A stretch of DNA of 64,000 bases from Planctomyces sp. SH-PL62 (GTDB lineage Bacteria > Planctomycetota > Planctomycetia > Isosphaerales > Isosphaeraceae), in the NCBI RefSeq assembly GCF_001610895.1, contig NZ_CP011273.1, positions 5,394,001 to 5,458,000 on the forward strand. Reading direction: 5' to 3'. Below the pieces are notes generated by a model. That model was not told where the DNA came from, did no database searches, and saw nothing but the letters and a program-made list of their open reading frames with translations. This document shows, piece by piece, positions 9,136 to 17,476 of this stretch; within the stretch, counting starts at the first letter, position 1, and every line of letters begins with the position of its first letter. The position numbers and the translations under genes are program-made.

Positions 9136-9989
9136 AGCAGCCCCGAGGCCTGAGGCCAGATCGCGCGATAGGTCGTGTTCCAGGCCAGCCCCAGGACGAA
9201 GTCCAGGAACAGGATCGCCATGAATGAGAAGACGAACGCCTCGGTCGCGGCCTTGCCGACCCCCTCGGCCCCGGCCGTCGAGTTGAACCCCCGGTGGCAG
9301 CTGATCAGCGCGATCGCCGACCCGAAGAACAGGCTCTTGAGGACGCCGGCGAGGATGTCGAGCCCCTCCACGTAGTCCCGCGAGTGCTTCCAGTAGGCGA
9401 ACGAGTCCACCCCCATCACCTGTGTGCAGACCGCCGCCCCGCCGATCACCCCCATGAAGTCGGCCATCAGGGTCAGCAGGGGGATCAGAAGCAGGCAGGC
9501 CAGGAACCGGGGGACCGCCAGGTAATAGATCGGGTCGGTCCCCAGCGCCGAGAGCGCGTCGATCTGCTCGGTGACCCGCATGGTCCCCAGTTCGGCCGCC
9601 ATCGACGAGCCCACCCGACCGGCGAGCATCGTCGCGGCCAGAACCGGGCCGAGTTCCTTCACCAGGGAGATGTTGATGACCGAGCCCAGCCGCGTCGCCA
9701 GCCCCATCATCTGGAACTCGTGGAACGCCTGGACCGCGAGCACCATGCCGATGAACGTCCCGGTGATCGCCACCACCGACACGCTCTGGACCCCGATGGC
9801 GTAGAAGATCGGCACCAGGACCGACCAGCGAGGCCGGCGGCGGAAGATCCAGCCGAGCGTCTTGAGCGAGAACAGGCCGACGTCGCCGATCTCGGCGACC
9901 CGGTCGAAGACGTGCTGCCCGATGCGATGGACCGCGGTCTCCGGGCCTTCCTCCTCGTCCACTTCCGGATTGAGCGCCGCCACGGCCAT
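9132..9989 (-). CDS. mlaE: MlaE-like ABC transporter permease
   Basis: A 285-residue membrane permease of the MlaE/YrbE family. It has several transmembrane segments and the family blocks SVVAITGTFIGMVLAVQAFHEF, LGPVLAATMLAGRVGSSMAAELGTM and TEQIDALSALG. With mlaF and mlaD it makes an inner-membrane lipid (phospholipid or sterol-type) import/export complex. The start ATG at 9989 is preceded by GGGAGGGG at eight bases. The frame stays open upstream, but that part is arginine-rich and not conserved-looking. It is the first gene of the operon. MlaA, B and C are not in the window. Confidence 0.92.
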   Translation of the reverse strand: MAVAALNPEVDEEEGPETAVHRIGQHVFDRVAEIGDVGLFSLKTLGWIFRRRPRWSVLVPIFYAIGVQSVSVVAITGTFIGMVLAVQAFHEFQMMGLATRLGSVINISLVKELGPVLAATMLAGRVGSSMAAELGTMRVTEQIDALSALGTDPIYYLAVPRFLACLLLIPLLTLMADFMGVIGGAAVCTQVMGVDSFAYWKHSRDYVEGLDILAGVLKSLFFGSAIALISCHRGFNSTAGAEGVGKAATEAFVFSFMAILFLDFVLGLAWNTTYRAIWPQASGLL

Positions 9990-10251
9990 TCCCGCATCCC
10001 CTCCCGAAATCGCGGTCGGTGCCGGCGCGTCGATCGCGAGAGGACCGGCGTCGACCGGCCATTCTCGACATTCTTCGATCGGTTGGCAAGGCCGACTCCC
10101 AGGCCCTCCGCCCCTCCCCAGCCTGGCGCGCACGGCCACACGGCCCCGCCCTGGGAACGGCGCGGGCGCGCAGGGACTCGGGGCCGCGCGGACGGCGGCG
10201 GATTCGTCCTTAGTACAGTCTCTCACCCTCGGCTGCGGCGACGAGGGAACC

Positions 10252-10527
10252 TCAGCGCATGACGCGGACGTAGACGCATCCGTCGTGGATGCAGATGTCG
10301 GCCTCGACCCCATCCAGTCCGGGGAGGACGACTTCGAGATAGTTGAAATCCGCGTCCCGATACCGATTCACCGACTGTTGAAGCTTAGCCGAACGCCTCG
10401 GGGCCTTAAGCTGGGCGAAACATCCCAAGAGGTCGCCGATCAGTTCGGGCAGCGAACGCCTCGACTCGGCCTCGTGAAGGGTCGGCCGGACCAGGGGCAG
10501 GGAGATGCTGCAAGCCGTGTCGGACAT
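10252..10527 (-). CDS. Small Hsp20-like (alpha-crystallin-fold) protein
   Basis: A 91-residue protein starting MSDTACSISLPLV, with AAGGA eight bases before the ATG. The C-terminal part (about 60-90, FNYLEVVLPGLDGVEADICI then HDGCVYVRV) resembles the beta strands of Hsp20/alpha-crystallin domains, where the usual text is LPGV..EDI.....DG.L.I. It is much shorter than normal Hsp20 (about 140-150 residues) and ends right after the matching strand, without the I-x-I tail. It could be a truncated chaperone, a regulator using the same fold, or a lineage-specific small protein. It is transcribed alone, on the same strand as mla but separated from it. Confidence 0.6.
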   Translation of the reverse strand: MSDTACSISLPLVRPTLHEAESRRSLPELIGDLLGCFAQLKAPRRSAKLQQSVNRYRDADFNYLEVVLPGLDGVEADICIHDGCVYVRVMR

Positions 10528-11018
10528 GGCGAAAATCCTTATCTCTGAACGCCCCAGGTCATGGGACGCGACGCCGACGCGGGGAGGCGGACCAACGCCC
10601 GACCCGATCGACATGCGATCGAACATCAACTCGTCAAGGCAACCTCACGTCTTGTTCCGCACGCCTTCGGGGTCGATTCGGGCCGCGAAGCGAGCCCGAA
10701 GGCCATGATCCCGATCCACCGCAAATCCACGAACGACGATTCAGCGAGAAGCAAGCAAAAAGAGGACTTCAGGCGGAGAACCTCGAAAACGATTTCAATC
10801 GAGCCCAGGCAACGCATTCATTGACACAAAACATCATGCATGCGAACCCGCTTGACTGTCAACCCCTAATATAACGCATGCCTGCAACTAAGGAAGCCTA
10901 AATTCCTTTTCTGTCAGGAGGATTAAGTCGCTGACGCCCTTAACCGGTTCCGGTGTTGGAGAATAGGACGGCGAACCGGGGATTGGAGCGGAGAACTGGA
11001 CGAGGGGCGGGGACCGCG
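10528..11018. other. AT-richer intergenic region
   Basis: About 490 bases, visibly less GC-rich than the rest, particularly 10700-10920. It probably carries the control region of the small Hsp20-like gene and the 3' end of the YrdC-phosphatase transcript. An open frame at 10626-10817 on the minus strand (63 codons) has no ribosome site and is not called. Confidence 0.4.
10833..10862 (-). promoter_or_regulatory. Putative sigma-70 promoter for the Hsp20-like gene
   Basis: On the minus strand TTGACA (10857-10862) is followed after 18 bases by CATGAT (10833-10838). This gives a perfect -35 and a four-of-six -10 in an AT-rich patch about 300 bases upstream of the 91-residue gene. The long leader makes the link uncertain. 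Confidence 0.35.
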
Positions 11019-12173
11019 TCAGGCGGTTTGGGGGGGGCGGGGCGGCACGCCGAGTTCGTCCAGGCGGCGGGCGAGGAGGCGTTCGATGGTCTCGGCGGTG
11101 CGTCGGTAGGTCAACTGGTCGGCGCCGATGGGGTCGGGGACGTCGCCCCCTTCGGAATCGAGGAGGGAGGAATGAGCCGCGGCGTCGGGCGCGGCGGCGA
11201 GGAGGGCCTCCAGATGGTCGGAGGTCATGGCGAAGAGGCGGTCGGCCTGCTGGAGGAGGTCGAGGCTGACGGGGCGGCTGCGGTGCTGGTCGAGCGTCCC
11301 CCCCATCGCGCGGAGGATCTCCACCGCGTGGGGGGCTGCGGGGGCGCCGTGGGACGCCGCGACGCCCGCCGAGACGACCAGGAAGCCTCGCGATTCCAGA
11401 TCGCCGATGGCGCACCCCAGGCGGCGGGCCAGGAGCACCTTGCAGATCGCCTCGGCCATCGGGCTGCGGCAGGTGTTGCCGGTGCAGATGAAGCCGAGGA
11501 CGATCCCCGAACGTCGGGTCAGGGTCCCCTCGTCGACGACCCCTTCCCGGGCGATCGACCAGCGATCCCCGTCGATGCGCACCACGGTGGCGACGCGGCC
11601 CAGGCGGCTCGGCCCGGAGTCGATCGCCATGTCGACGTCGGCCATCGCCCGCAGGGGTTCGGCGGTGGTGGCGGGGGAACCGTCGGGGTTGCGGACGAGA
11701 CTCAGGACCAGGGGCGCCGGGCAGAACTGGAGGATCTGCCGCATCAGGAGGTTCTCCGGACAGCGGAGCGCCACCTCGCCCTCTGGGGAGATCATCGGCT
11801 TGACCGCCTCGGGGAGGCGTTCGAACAGGCCTTCGCGGCCGGACCGCGGGAAGACCAGCGAGACCGGGCCGGGCCAGCATCGGCGTGCGAGCCGGGCGCC
11901 GATCGCGGGAAGGTCCGGGACCCAGTCTCCCGCCTCGGACGCCCCCTTGAGCAACAGGGTCAGAGGCCGGGGCTCCGCATCACCCCGAAGCGCCCGGAGC
12001 CGGGCCACGCCGGGGGGGTTCAAGGCGCTGGCGGCGAGGCAATAGACCGTCTCGGACGCGAGCCCGACGACTCCCCCCTGGGCCAGACAGGCGACGGCCT
12101 GATGCACCACGTCACGGGCGTCGTCGCACTGCGACAGGTCGATCCACTGGGAAGGAGAAGGGCTGTCCGTCAT
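11019..12173 (-). CDS. Fusion of YrdC/Sua5-like domain and low-molecular-weight (arginine-type) protein phosphatase
   Basis: 384 residues in two domains. Residues 10-215 match the YrdC/Sua5 fold (GGVVGLASETVYCLAASALN, WPGPVSLVFPR), the family that makes threonylcarbamoyl-AMP for tRNA t6A. Residues 224-370 are a low-molecular-weight phosphatase with P-loop CTGNTCRS (230-237) and the general-acid VPDPIG (Asp347). The Thr four residues after the catalytic Cys equals the residue that gives Bacillus YwlE its phospho-arginine preference. The YrdC part lacks the usual KxR and SAN-type nucleotide motifs (it has SLVRNPDGSPAT), so synthase activity is doubtful. In Bacillus, ywlC (YrdC) and ywlE are neighbouring genes; here they are one protein. 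The ribosome site is weak. Confidence 0.85.
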   Translation of the reverse strand: MTDSPSPSQWIDLSQCDDARDVVHQAVACLAQGGVVGLASETVYCLAASALNPPGVARLRALRGDAEPRPLTLLLKGASEAGDWVPDLPAIGARLARRCWPGPVSLVFPRSGREGLFERLPEAVKPMISPEGEVALRCPENLLMRQILQFCPAPLVLSLVRNPDGSPATTAEPLRAMADVDMAIDSGPSRLGRVATVVRIDGDRWSIAREGVVDEGTLTRRSGIVLGFICTGNTCRSPMAEAICKVLLARRLGCAIGDLESRGFLVVSAGVAASHGAPAAPHAVEILRAMGGTLDQHRSRPVSLDLLQQADRLFAMTSDHLEALLAAAPDAAAHSSLLDSEGGDVPDPIGADQLTYRRTAETIERLLARRLDELGVPPRPPQTA

Positions 12174-12249
12174 GAAGTTCCGGGGGCGTCCCTGGCGAGG
12201 ACGAGGAGGCGAAAGAAGGGTGAAACCTACGGCCGGGGGCGGGTCCCGA

Positions 12250-12546
12250 TCAGAGCAGCAGCGTCAGGCCGCTGATATCCTGGATCTCGGCGTAGATCGA
12301 GCGAACTTGCTCGGCGTTCTGGACCGTAAGTTCGAGCGTCATGGCGATGTGACGCCCGCCTCGGGTGGCGCGGACCGAGTATTCCAGGTCCGAAGACGCG
12401 GCCAGGTGTTTGGTCACGGCCTCGGCCACCCGCTTCTCGAAATCATCCTCAGCCAGGCCGATCGCCTTGATCGTGTAGTTGCCGGGGAACAGGTGAGTCG
12501 ATTCCAGGAGGTCCACCGAGGGACGATGATCCGGGCGACTGTCCAT
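12250..12546 (-). CDS. DUF493 (YbeD-like) small protein
   Basis: A 98-residue protein of the DUF493 family, recognised from LFPGNYTIKAIGLAEDDFEKRV near residue 20 and the regularly spaced sheet/helix pattern that ends YAEIQDISGLTLLL. The fold is ferredoxin/ACT-like and members are thought to be regulatory, but no reaction is established. GGAG precedes the ATG by about nine bases. It lies 76 bases upstream of the YrdC-phosphatase fusion on the same strand, so co-transcription is possible. Confidence 0.82.
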   Translation of the reverse strand: MDSRPDHRPSVDLLESTHLFPGNYTIKAIGLAEDDFEKRVAEAVTKHLAASSDLEYSVRATRGGRHIAMTLELTVQNAEQVRSIYAEIQDISGLTLLL

Positions 12547-12692
12547 GGGGTCGGCTCCAGGAACAGTGGGAAACGGGTCGGGTCGGCTTCACGGCCGCCA
12601 AGGCATCATACGATCGAATCGCGGTCCGGGGAACCCGCCGGGGCGATTTTCGCCCCGCCCGGCCCGAGGACGAAGGGCTTCGAAAGACGAGC

Positions 12693-12725
12693 AGCCTCGA
12701 CGCCGAGGGGCCCTCGGGGCGAGGC
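12693..12725 (-). terminator. Hairpin, probable terminator after the basic mini-gene
   Basis: AGCCTCG (12693-12699) pairs with CGAGGCT (12719-12725), and an inner stem CCGAGGG/CCCTCGG is separated from it by a small internal loop. On the minus strand the hairpin follows the 29-residue gene and is trailed by TCGTCTTTCG, only a modest T tract. Confidence 0.45.
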
Positions 12726-12833
12726 TGTCGTATGTGGGCTCCCGGAGGGAGAGCGGGGATCGGTCGCGCGGCGGACCGTGGAAGCGCGTCGACTTCCGGT
12801 CGTGGGCGCGGCGGGCCGGGATCCGGCTACGGC

Positions 12834-12923
12834 TTATTTCTTGCGGTGACGGATCTTGCTGCGCATCCGGCGCTTCTTGCGACCGACCTTCCGACGACCT
12901 TTGCCTCGACGACGACTGGCCAT
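12834..12923 (-). CDS. 29-residue basic protein, AURKAIP1/COX24 (bS22/mS38)-like
   Basis: The ATG at 12923 has AAGGAG five bases upstream, and the frame encodes 29 residues of which about two thirds are Arg or Lys. It starts MASRRRGKGRRKVGRKKRR and ends KIRHRKK. The K/R-K-R-x-R-M-x-x-K-x-x-H-R-K-K pattern is that of the AURKAIP1/COX24 domain. That domain includes mitochondrial mS38 and the actinobacterial small-subunit protein bS22, which sit near the decoding region of 16S rRNA. It likely binds the 30S subunit. It has its own ribosome site and a downstream hairpin. The family call relies on a very short match. Confidence 0.7.
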   Translation of the reverse strand: MASRRRGKGRRKVGRKKRRMRSKIRHRKK

Positions 12924-12997
12924 GCGTTCTCCTTGGGTTCCTGAAGCGGCGGGTACGGGGACGAGGGCGGAAGAGACTCGCCCTCAAGTCCATAATC

Positions 12998-13942
12998 CTA
13001 TTTTATACCGCAGGACGCCCCGGCGCTCAAGCGGTTGTTCCAATCGACGCACGAGAGGTCGGCCAGCGCGAGCACGAGCGCCTGGGTCCCCTTGCGGCCC
13101 AGCCCCCGGGCGGCGACGGCCCGGTAGAGTTGCTCGACGAGCGCCAGGCCGGGGAGGGCGAGGCCCATCCGGCGTGACTCGGCCAGCGCGATCCCCATGT
13201 CCTTCAGGAAGTGCTCGACGAAGAACCCGGGCTCGAAGTCGCCGGCGAGCATCCGGGGGGCGAGGTTGCTCAGGCTCCAGGAGCCGGCCGCCCCGTTCGA
13301 GACGCTGCGGAGGACCGTCTCGGGGTCCAGGCCCGCCTTGCACGCGTAGAGCAGGGCTTCGCAGACGCCGACCATGTTGCCGGCGATCAGGACCTGGTTG
13401 GTCATCTTCGCGTGCTGGCCGGAGCCGGGGCCCCCATGAAAGACGATGGTCTTCCCCAGGACCTCGAACAGCGGCCGGACGGCCTCGGCGACCTCCTCGT
13501 CGCCGCCGATCATGATCGACAACCGGCCTTCGCGGGCGCCGACGTCGCCGCCGGAGACCGGCGCGTCGAGCGCATGAACGGCCTTCGCCCCCGCCTGCTC
13601 GGCGATCGCCGCGGCCAGGGCGGGCTCGCTCGTCGTCATATCCACCAGGACCGTCGCGGGCCTCGCGGTCGTCAGCGCCCCGTCGACTCCCAGGATCACC
13701 TCGCGGACGTCTTTCGGGTGGCCCACGATCGAGAAGACCACGTCCGACGCCGCGGCGACCTCGGCCGGCGAGCCGACCGCCTTCGCCCCCCGCGCGACCA
13801 GCGGCTCGGCCTTGGACCGGGTGCGGTTGAAGACGGTCGCCGAGTAGCCGGCGTCGATCAGCCGGCCGCACATCGAGGCCCCCATCACGCCGGTGCCGAT
13901 CCAGCCGATCCGGGTCTTCCCGGGTTCGATTCGCAGGTCCAT
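12998..13942 (-). CDS. NAD(P)-dependent beta-hydroxyacid dehydrogenase (HIBADH/GarR family)
   Basis: 314 residues. An N-terminal Rossmann domain carries [12 protein letters not shown] (residues 13-24), and the substrate-binding motif [11 protein letters not shown] lies at 126-136. The catalytic lysine is Lys179 in HAKMTNQV, and an all-helical C-terminal domain completes the fold. Relatives reduce tartronate semialdehyde, oxidise 3-hydroxyisobutyrate, or reduce succinic semialdehyde/glyoxylate; the sequence does not decide which. It is divergent from glyA (178 bases apart), which would fit glyoxylate/C1 or serine-linked metabolism, but that is inference. Confidence 0.9.
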   Translation of the reverse strand: MDLRIEPGKTRIGWIGTGVMGASMCGRLIDAGYSATVFNRTRSKAEPLVARGAKAVGSPAEVAAASDVVFSIVGHPKDVREVILGVDGALTTARPATVLVDMTTSEPALAAAIAEQAGAKAVHALDAPVSGGDVGAREGRLSIMIGGDEEVAEAVRPLFEVLGKTIVFHGGPGSGQHAKMTNQVLIAGNMVGVCEALLYACKAGLDPETVLRSVSNGAAGSWSLSNLAPRMLAGDFEPGFFVEHFLKDMGIALAESRRMGLALPGLALVEQLYRAVAARGLGRKGTQALVLALADLSCVDWNNRLSAGASCGIK

Positions 13943-13990
13943 GATCGCGGTCCTCGGCGGCTCGGGGCGCCCCGGCCGACACGCATGGTC

Positions 13991-14020
13991 TTGAGCCTTC
14001 GGAGAGCCCGGCGATACAAT
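13991..14020 (+). promoter_or_regulatory. Putative sigma-70 promoter of glyA
   Basis: TTGAGC (13991-13996) and TACAAT (14015-14020) are 18 bases apart, in the divergent region about 100 bases before the glyA start. No riboswitch-like structure was recognised in the leader. Confidence 0.5.
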
Positions 14021-14120
14021 CGGGCTTTGCCACGGGGCGATTATAGCCGGGCCGGGCCCTCGCGACAGCCCGTGGCGGCCCGTCCCGCCCCCTCCCCTCG
14101 GCGCGAACCCAAGGCATGAT

Positions 14121-15659
14121 ATGCGACCTTCCCTGATCTCGAACTATCTCGCCGGCAAGTCGACCGGCGACGTTTCTCCCGCGTTCCTCGCCTATCTGGC
14201 CAGCCTGGAGACCGTCGCGAGCGTCTCCCCGGAGATCGCCCGCGCGATCGTCCGGGAGCTGGCCGACCAGCGGAGCAACATCAAGCTGATCGCCAGCGAG
14301 AACTACTCGTCGCTCGCCACCCAGCTGGCGATGGGCAACCTGCTGACCGACAAGTACGCCGAGGGGATCCCGCATCGCCGCTTCTACGCCGGTTGCGACA
14401 ACGTCGACACGGTGGAGGACCTGGCCAACGTCCGCGCCCGCGAGCTGTTCGGCGCCGAGCACGCCTACGCCCAGGCCCACAGCGGCGCCGACGCCAACCT
14501 GGTCGCCTTCTGGGCCATCCTCCGGGCCCGGGTCGAACTCCCCAAGATGGCCGAGGTCCTGGGCCTGGAGAACGCCGAGGCGCTGACCCCGGCCGACTGG
14601 ACCAAGATGCCGATCGAGCAGTGGAATCAGGTCCGCCACGCCCTGGGCAATCAGCGCCTCCTGGGCATGGACCTGGCCTCGGGCGGGCACCTCTCCCACG
14701 GCTACCGCCTGAACGTCTCGGGCAAGATGTTCGAGTCCCACGGCTACACCGTCGACCGCGAGACCTTCCTGCTCGACTACGACGCCATCGAGGCCCAGGC
14801 CCTCGAGGTCAAGCCGCTGATCCTGCTGGCGGGCTTCAGCGCCTATCCCCGCAACATCAACTACCGTCGGATGCGCGAGATCGCCGACAAGGTGGGCGCG
14901 GTCCTGATGGTCGACATGGCCCACTTCTCGGGCCTGGTGGCGGGCAAGGTGCTGACCGGCGACGAGGACCCGCTGGCCTTCGCCGACGTGGTGACGACGA
15001 CCACGCACAAGACCCTCCGCGGCCCCCGGGGCGGCCTGGTCCTGTGCAAGAAGGAGTTCGCCGAGCACGTCGACCGGGGCTGCCCGCTCGTGCTGGGGGG
15101 CCCCCTGCCCCACGTCATGGCGGCCAAGGCGGTCGCGTTCACCGAGGCCCTCCGCCCCGAGTTCCGCGCCTACGCCGCGAAGATCGTCGAGAACTCCCGG
15201 GCGCTGGCCGAGGCCTTCGTGAGCGTCGGCCTCAACGTCATCTCCGGCGGTACCGACAACCACCTCGTCGTGGTCGACGTCGCCTCCGCCCTGGGGGTCA
15301 CCGGCCGCCAGGCCGAGGACGCCGTTCGGCGCTGCGGGATCACGCTCAATCGCAACCCGATCCCGTTCGACCCCAACGGCCCCTGGTACACCAGCGGCCT
15401 CCGGTTCGGCACCCCCGCCGTCACCACCCTGGGCATGGGTGCCCCCGAGATGCGCGAGATCGCCGAGGTCGTCCGCCTGGTGCTGACCAACATCGTCCCC
15501 GGCCAGAACAAGACCGGCGGCAAGGACAAGGCGAAGTACACCCTCGACGCGGCCGTCGAGAAGCAGGCGAGCGACCGCGTCGCCAGGCTCCTCGGCTCGT
15601 TCCCGGTCTACCCCGAGCTGGACCTCCGCTTCCTCCAGGCCCAGTTCGACGCCGGCTGA
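14121..15659 (+). CDS. glyA: Serine hydroxymethyltransferase, long form
   Basis: Interconverts serine and glycine using tetrahydrofolate and PLP. 512 residues, against about 415-430 for most bacteria. Family blocks are clear: [50 protein letters not shown], and [14 protein letters not shown] with the PLP-contacting Asp265 and His268. The Schiff-base lysine is Lys297 in [14 protein letters not shown]. The extra length is an N-terminal extension and an insertion at about 136-185 ([20 protein letters not shown] and on), as in chlamydial and other PVC-group enzymes. ATG at 14121 follows AAGG. A rhodanese gene follows on the same strand. Confidence 0.95.
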   Translation: MRPSLISNYLAGKSTGDVSPAFLAYLASLETVASVSPEIARAIVRELADQRSNIKLIASENYSSLATQLAMGNLLTDKYAEGIPHRRFYAGCDNVDTVEDLANVRARELFGAEHAYAQAHSGADANLVAFWAILRARVELPKMAEVLGLENAEALTPADWTKMPIEQWNQVRHALGNQRLLGMDLASGGHLSHGYRLNVSGKMFESHGYTVDRETFLLDYDAIEAQALEVKPLILLAGFSAYPRNINYRRMREIADKVGAVLMVDMAHFSGLVAGKVLTGDEDPLAFADVVTTTTHKTLRGPRGGLVLCKKEFAEHVDRGCPLVLGGPLPHVMAAKAVAFTEALRPEFRAYAAKIVENSRALAEAFVSVGLNVISGGTDNHLVVVDVASALGVTGRQAEDAVRRCGITLNRNPIPFDPNGPWYTSGLRFGTPAVTTLGMGAPEMREIAEVVRLVLTNIVPGQNKTGGKDKAKYTLDAAVEKQASDRVARLLGSFPVYPELDLRFLQAQFDAG

Positions 15660-15717
15660 GTCGATCCCGACGCCGAGCCGAACCGAGCTGAGCCGAGACC
15701 AGAGAGAATCTCGCCCA

Positions 15718-16086
15718 ATGTCCACCGAGACCCCCGGGCCGATCGCGGAGGTGACCGCCACGGCGCTCCGCGATCGGCTCGCCGGCGCCGGCCCGATCAC
15801 GCTGCTGGACGTCCGCGAGCCGCACGAGCGCGCCTTCGCCGCCATCCCCGTCCAGGCCCCGACCGGCGACCTGTTCATCCCCATGAGAAAGGTCCCCGCC
15901 AGCCTCGACGCGATCCGCGAGGCGCTCGATCGGGGCCCGGTCGTCGTCTACTGCCATCACGGCGTCCGCTCGATGCGGGTCGCCGAATGGCTCGCCGAAC
16001 GCGGCCTGAACGGCGTCGTCAACTTGCGAGGGGGCATCGACGCCTGGTCGATCGACGTCGCCCCCGAGATCCCCCGCTATTCCTGA
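15718..16086 (+). CDS. Rhodanese-like domain protein
   Basis: A 122-residue single-domain rhodanese. The start block LLDVREPHERAFAAIPVQA is followed by the active loop with Cys in YCHHGVRSMRVAEWL (CxxxxR), then the closing block VVNLRGGIDAWS. Such small proteins move sulfane sulfur between carriers or serve in cyanide/sulfide handling. It lies 58 bases after glyA on the same strand and may be co-transcribed. The ribosome site is weak (GAGAGA). The substrate is unknown. Confidence 0.88.
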   Translation: MSTETPGPIAEVTATALRDRLAGAGPITLLDVREPHERAFAAIPVQAPTGDLFIPMRKVPASLDAIREALDRGPVVVYCHHGVRSMRVAEWLAERGLNGVVNLRGGIDAWSIDVAPEIPRYS

Positions 16087-16156
16087 CGGCCGCCCACAGG
16101 CCGGATCGCGGGCCGACCGCCGGACGGCTCCCCTTTCACACCGACGGAGGAACGCC

Positions 16157-17260
16157 ATGACGCCCACCCCGCGAAGGCCCCTGCAGGCGACGGCCCTCGT
16201 TTTGACCCTCGCCCTCGGGGGATGGCTCGCGGCCCCGGACGCCCTGGCGCAAGACCGAGGAGCCGCCGAGCCCGCCGGTACGTTCCGCAACCCCCTCAAG
16301 CTCCAGGGGGCCGACCCCTGGCTGATGTTCTACGACGGCTGGTACCACCTGGCGACGACCACCGGCCGCGACGTGCGGCTCCGCAGGGCGCGACGGCTCG
16401 GGGACCTCAAGACGGCCCCCGATCAGGTCGTCTGGAAAGAGGACGACGCAAGCCGCAACCGCGACCTCTGGGCCCCGGAATTCCACCGCCTGGAATCCGG
16501 CGCCGGCCCGCGCTGGTATCTCTACTTCACCGCCGGCGACGGCCGCGAGCCGAGCCATCGCATGTACGTGGCCGAGTCGTCGGGCGACGACCCGATGGGG
16601 CCGTACACGTTCAAGGCCAAGCTCCAGACCGACCCCAGGGACGCCCACTACGCCATCGACGGCACCGTCCTGCAAAAGCCGGACGGGTCGAGCTACTTCA
16701 TCTGGTGCGGCCGTCCCAGCCCGACCGGCCAGGGGCTTTACATCAGCCGGATGACCAACCCCTGGACGCTGACCGGCCCCCGCGTCTACCTGGACGTCGA
16801 CGGCCTGGACTGCGACGTCGTCCGCGAAGGCCCCGTCGCGCTCCGTCGCGGCGACCAGGGCCGGATCTTCCTGATCTACTCCACCTGCCCGGCCGACACC
16901 CCCGACTACAAGCTCGGGATGGTCTCGATGGCCCCCGACGCCGACCCGATGAAGAGCAAGTCGTGGGAGCAGACCCTGCGTCCGGTCTTCCAGCGCGACG
17001 ACGCCGCCGGGGTCTACGGGCCGGGCCACAACTCGTTCTTCAAGTCTCCCGACGGGCTTGAGGACTGGATCGCCTACCACGCCAAGTCGGGCACGGCCGT
17101 GAGCTACGCCGACCGTTCCACCCGCGCCCAGAAGTTCACCTGGAACGCGGACGGGACGCCGAACTTCGGCAAGCCGCTCTCGACCGACCTCGACGTGCCC
17201 GCCCCTTCCGGCGAGCCGGCGAGCGGCGACGACGCGGGCCTTGAGAGGCCGACGCAGTAG
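16157..17260 (+). CDS. Exported glycoside hydrolase family 43-like protein
   Basis: A signal peptide (about 1-31, ending DALAQ) precedes a five-bladed propeller-type domain. GH43 features are visible: the catalytic base Asp53 in GADPWLMFYDGWYHL, the pKa-modulating Asp168 in YAIDGTVL and the acid Glu224 in VREGPVAL. These enzymes remove arabinose, xylose or galactose units from plant or microbial polysaccharides outside the cytoplasm. GGAGG precedes the ATG by five bases. The substrate cannot be told from sequence. The tail after about 345 is Pro/Asp-rich and probably disordered. Confidence 0.85.
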   Translation: MTPTPRRPLQATALVLTLALGGWLAAPDALAQDRGAAEPAGTFRNPLKLQGADPWLMFYDGWYHLATTTGRDVRLRRARRLGDLKTAPDQVVWKEDDASRNRDLWAPEFHRLESGAGPRWYLYFTAGDGREPSHRMYVAESSGDDPMGPYTFKAKLQTDPRDAHYAIDGTVLQKPDGSSYFIWCGRPSPTGQGLYISRMTNPWTLTGPRVYLDVDGLDCDVVREGPVALRRGDQGRIFLIYSTCPADTPDYKLGMVSMAPDADPMKSKSWEQTLRPVFQRDDAAGVYGPGHNSFFKSPDGLEDWIAYHAKSGTAVSYADRSTRAQKFTWNADGTPNFGKPLSTDLDVPAPSGEPASGDDAGLERPTQ

Positions 17261-17476
17261 TCGCGCCGACAGGACCGCCGAGGCCGTCGCTCACCGCGGC
17301 CGCCGCCCCCCCTCGGTCGGCGGCCGTCTCCGGTCGGAAGTCTCGCCGGCGCACACCGATCCTTCCTCACGCATGGATTAATGTTTATTCGCAACGTGGT
17401 TCCCTCCGCCGCCGTCCCTATGATCTAATTTCCTCGAAGATGGACCGGCGGAATCCCTCGACCTTTGAGAGAGAGC

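Noticed and set aside
10626-10817. A 63-codon minus-strand frame in the AT-richer region
   Set aside because: No ribosome site, and it lies in the probable leader of the Hsp20-like gene; composition alone does not support coding.
14393-15691. A 432-codon overlapping frame within glyA
   Set aside because: It is an Arg/Pro/Gly-rich shadow frame of the strongly conserved glyA gene.
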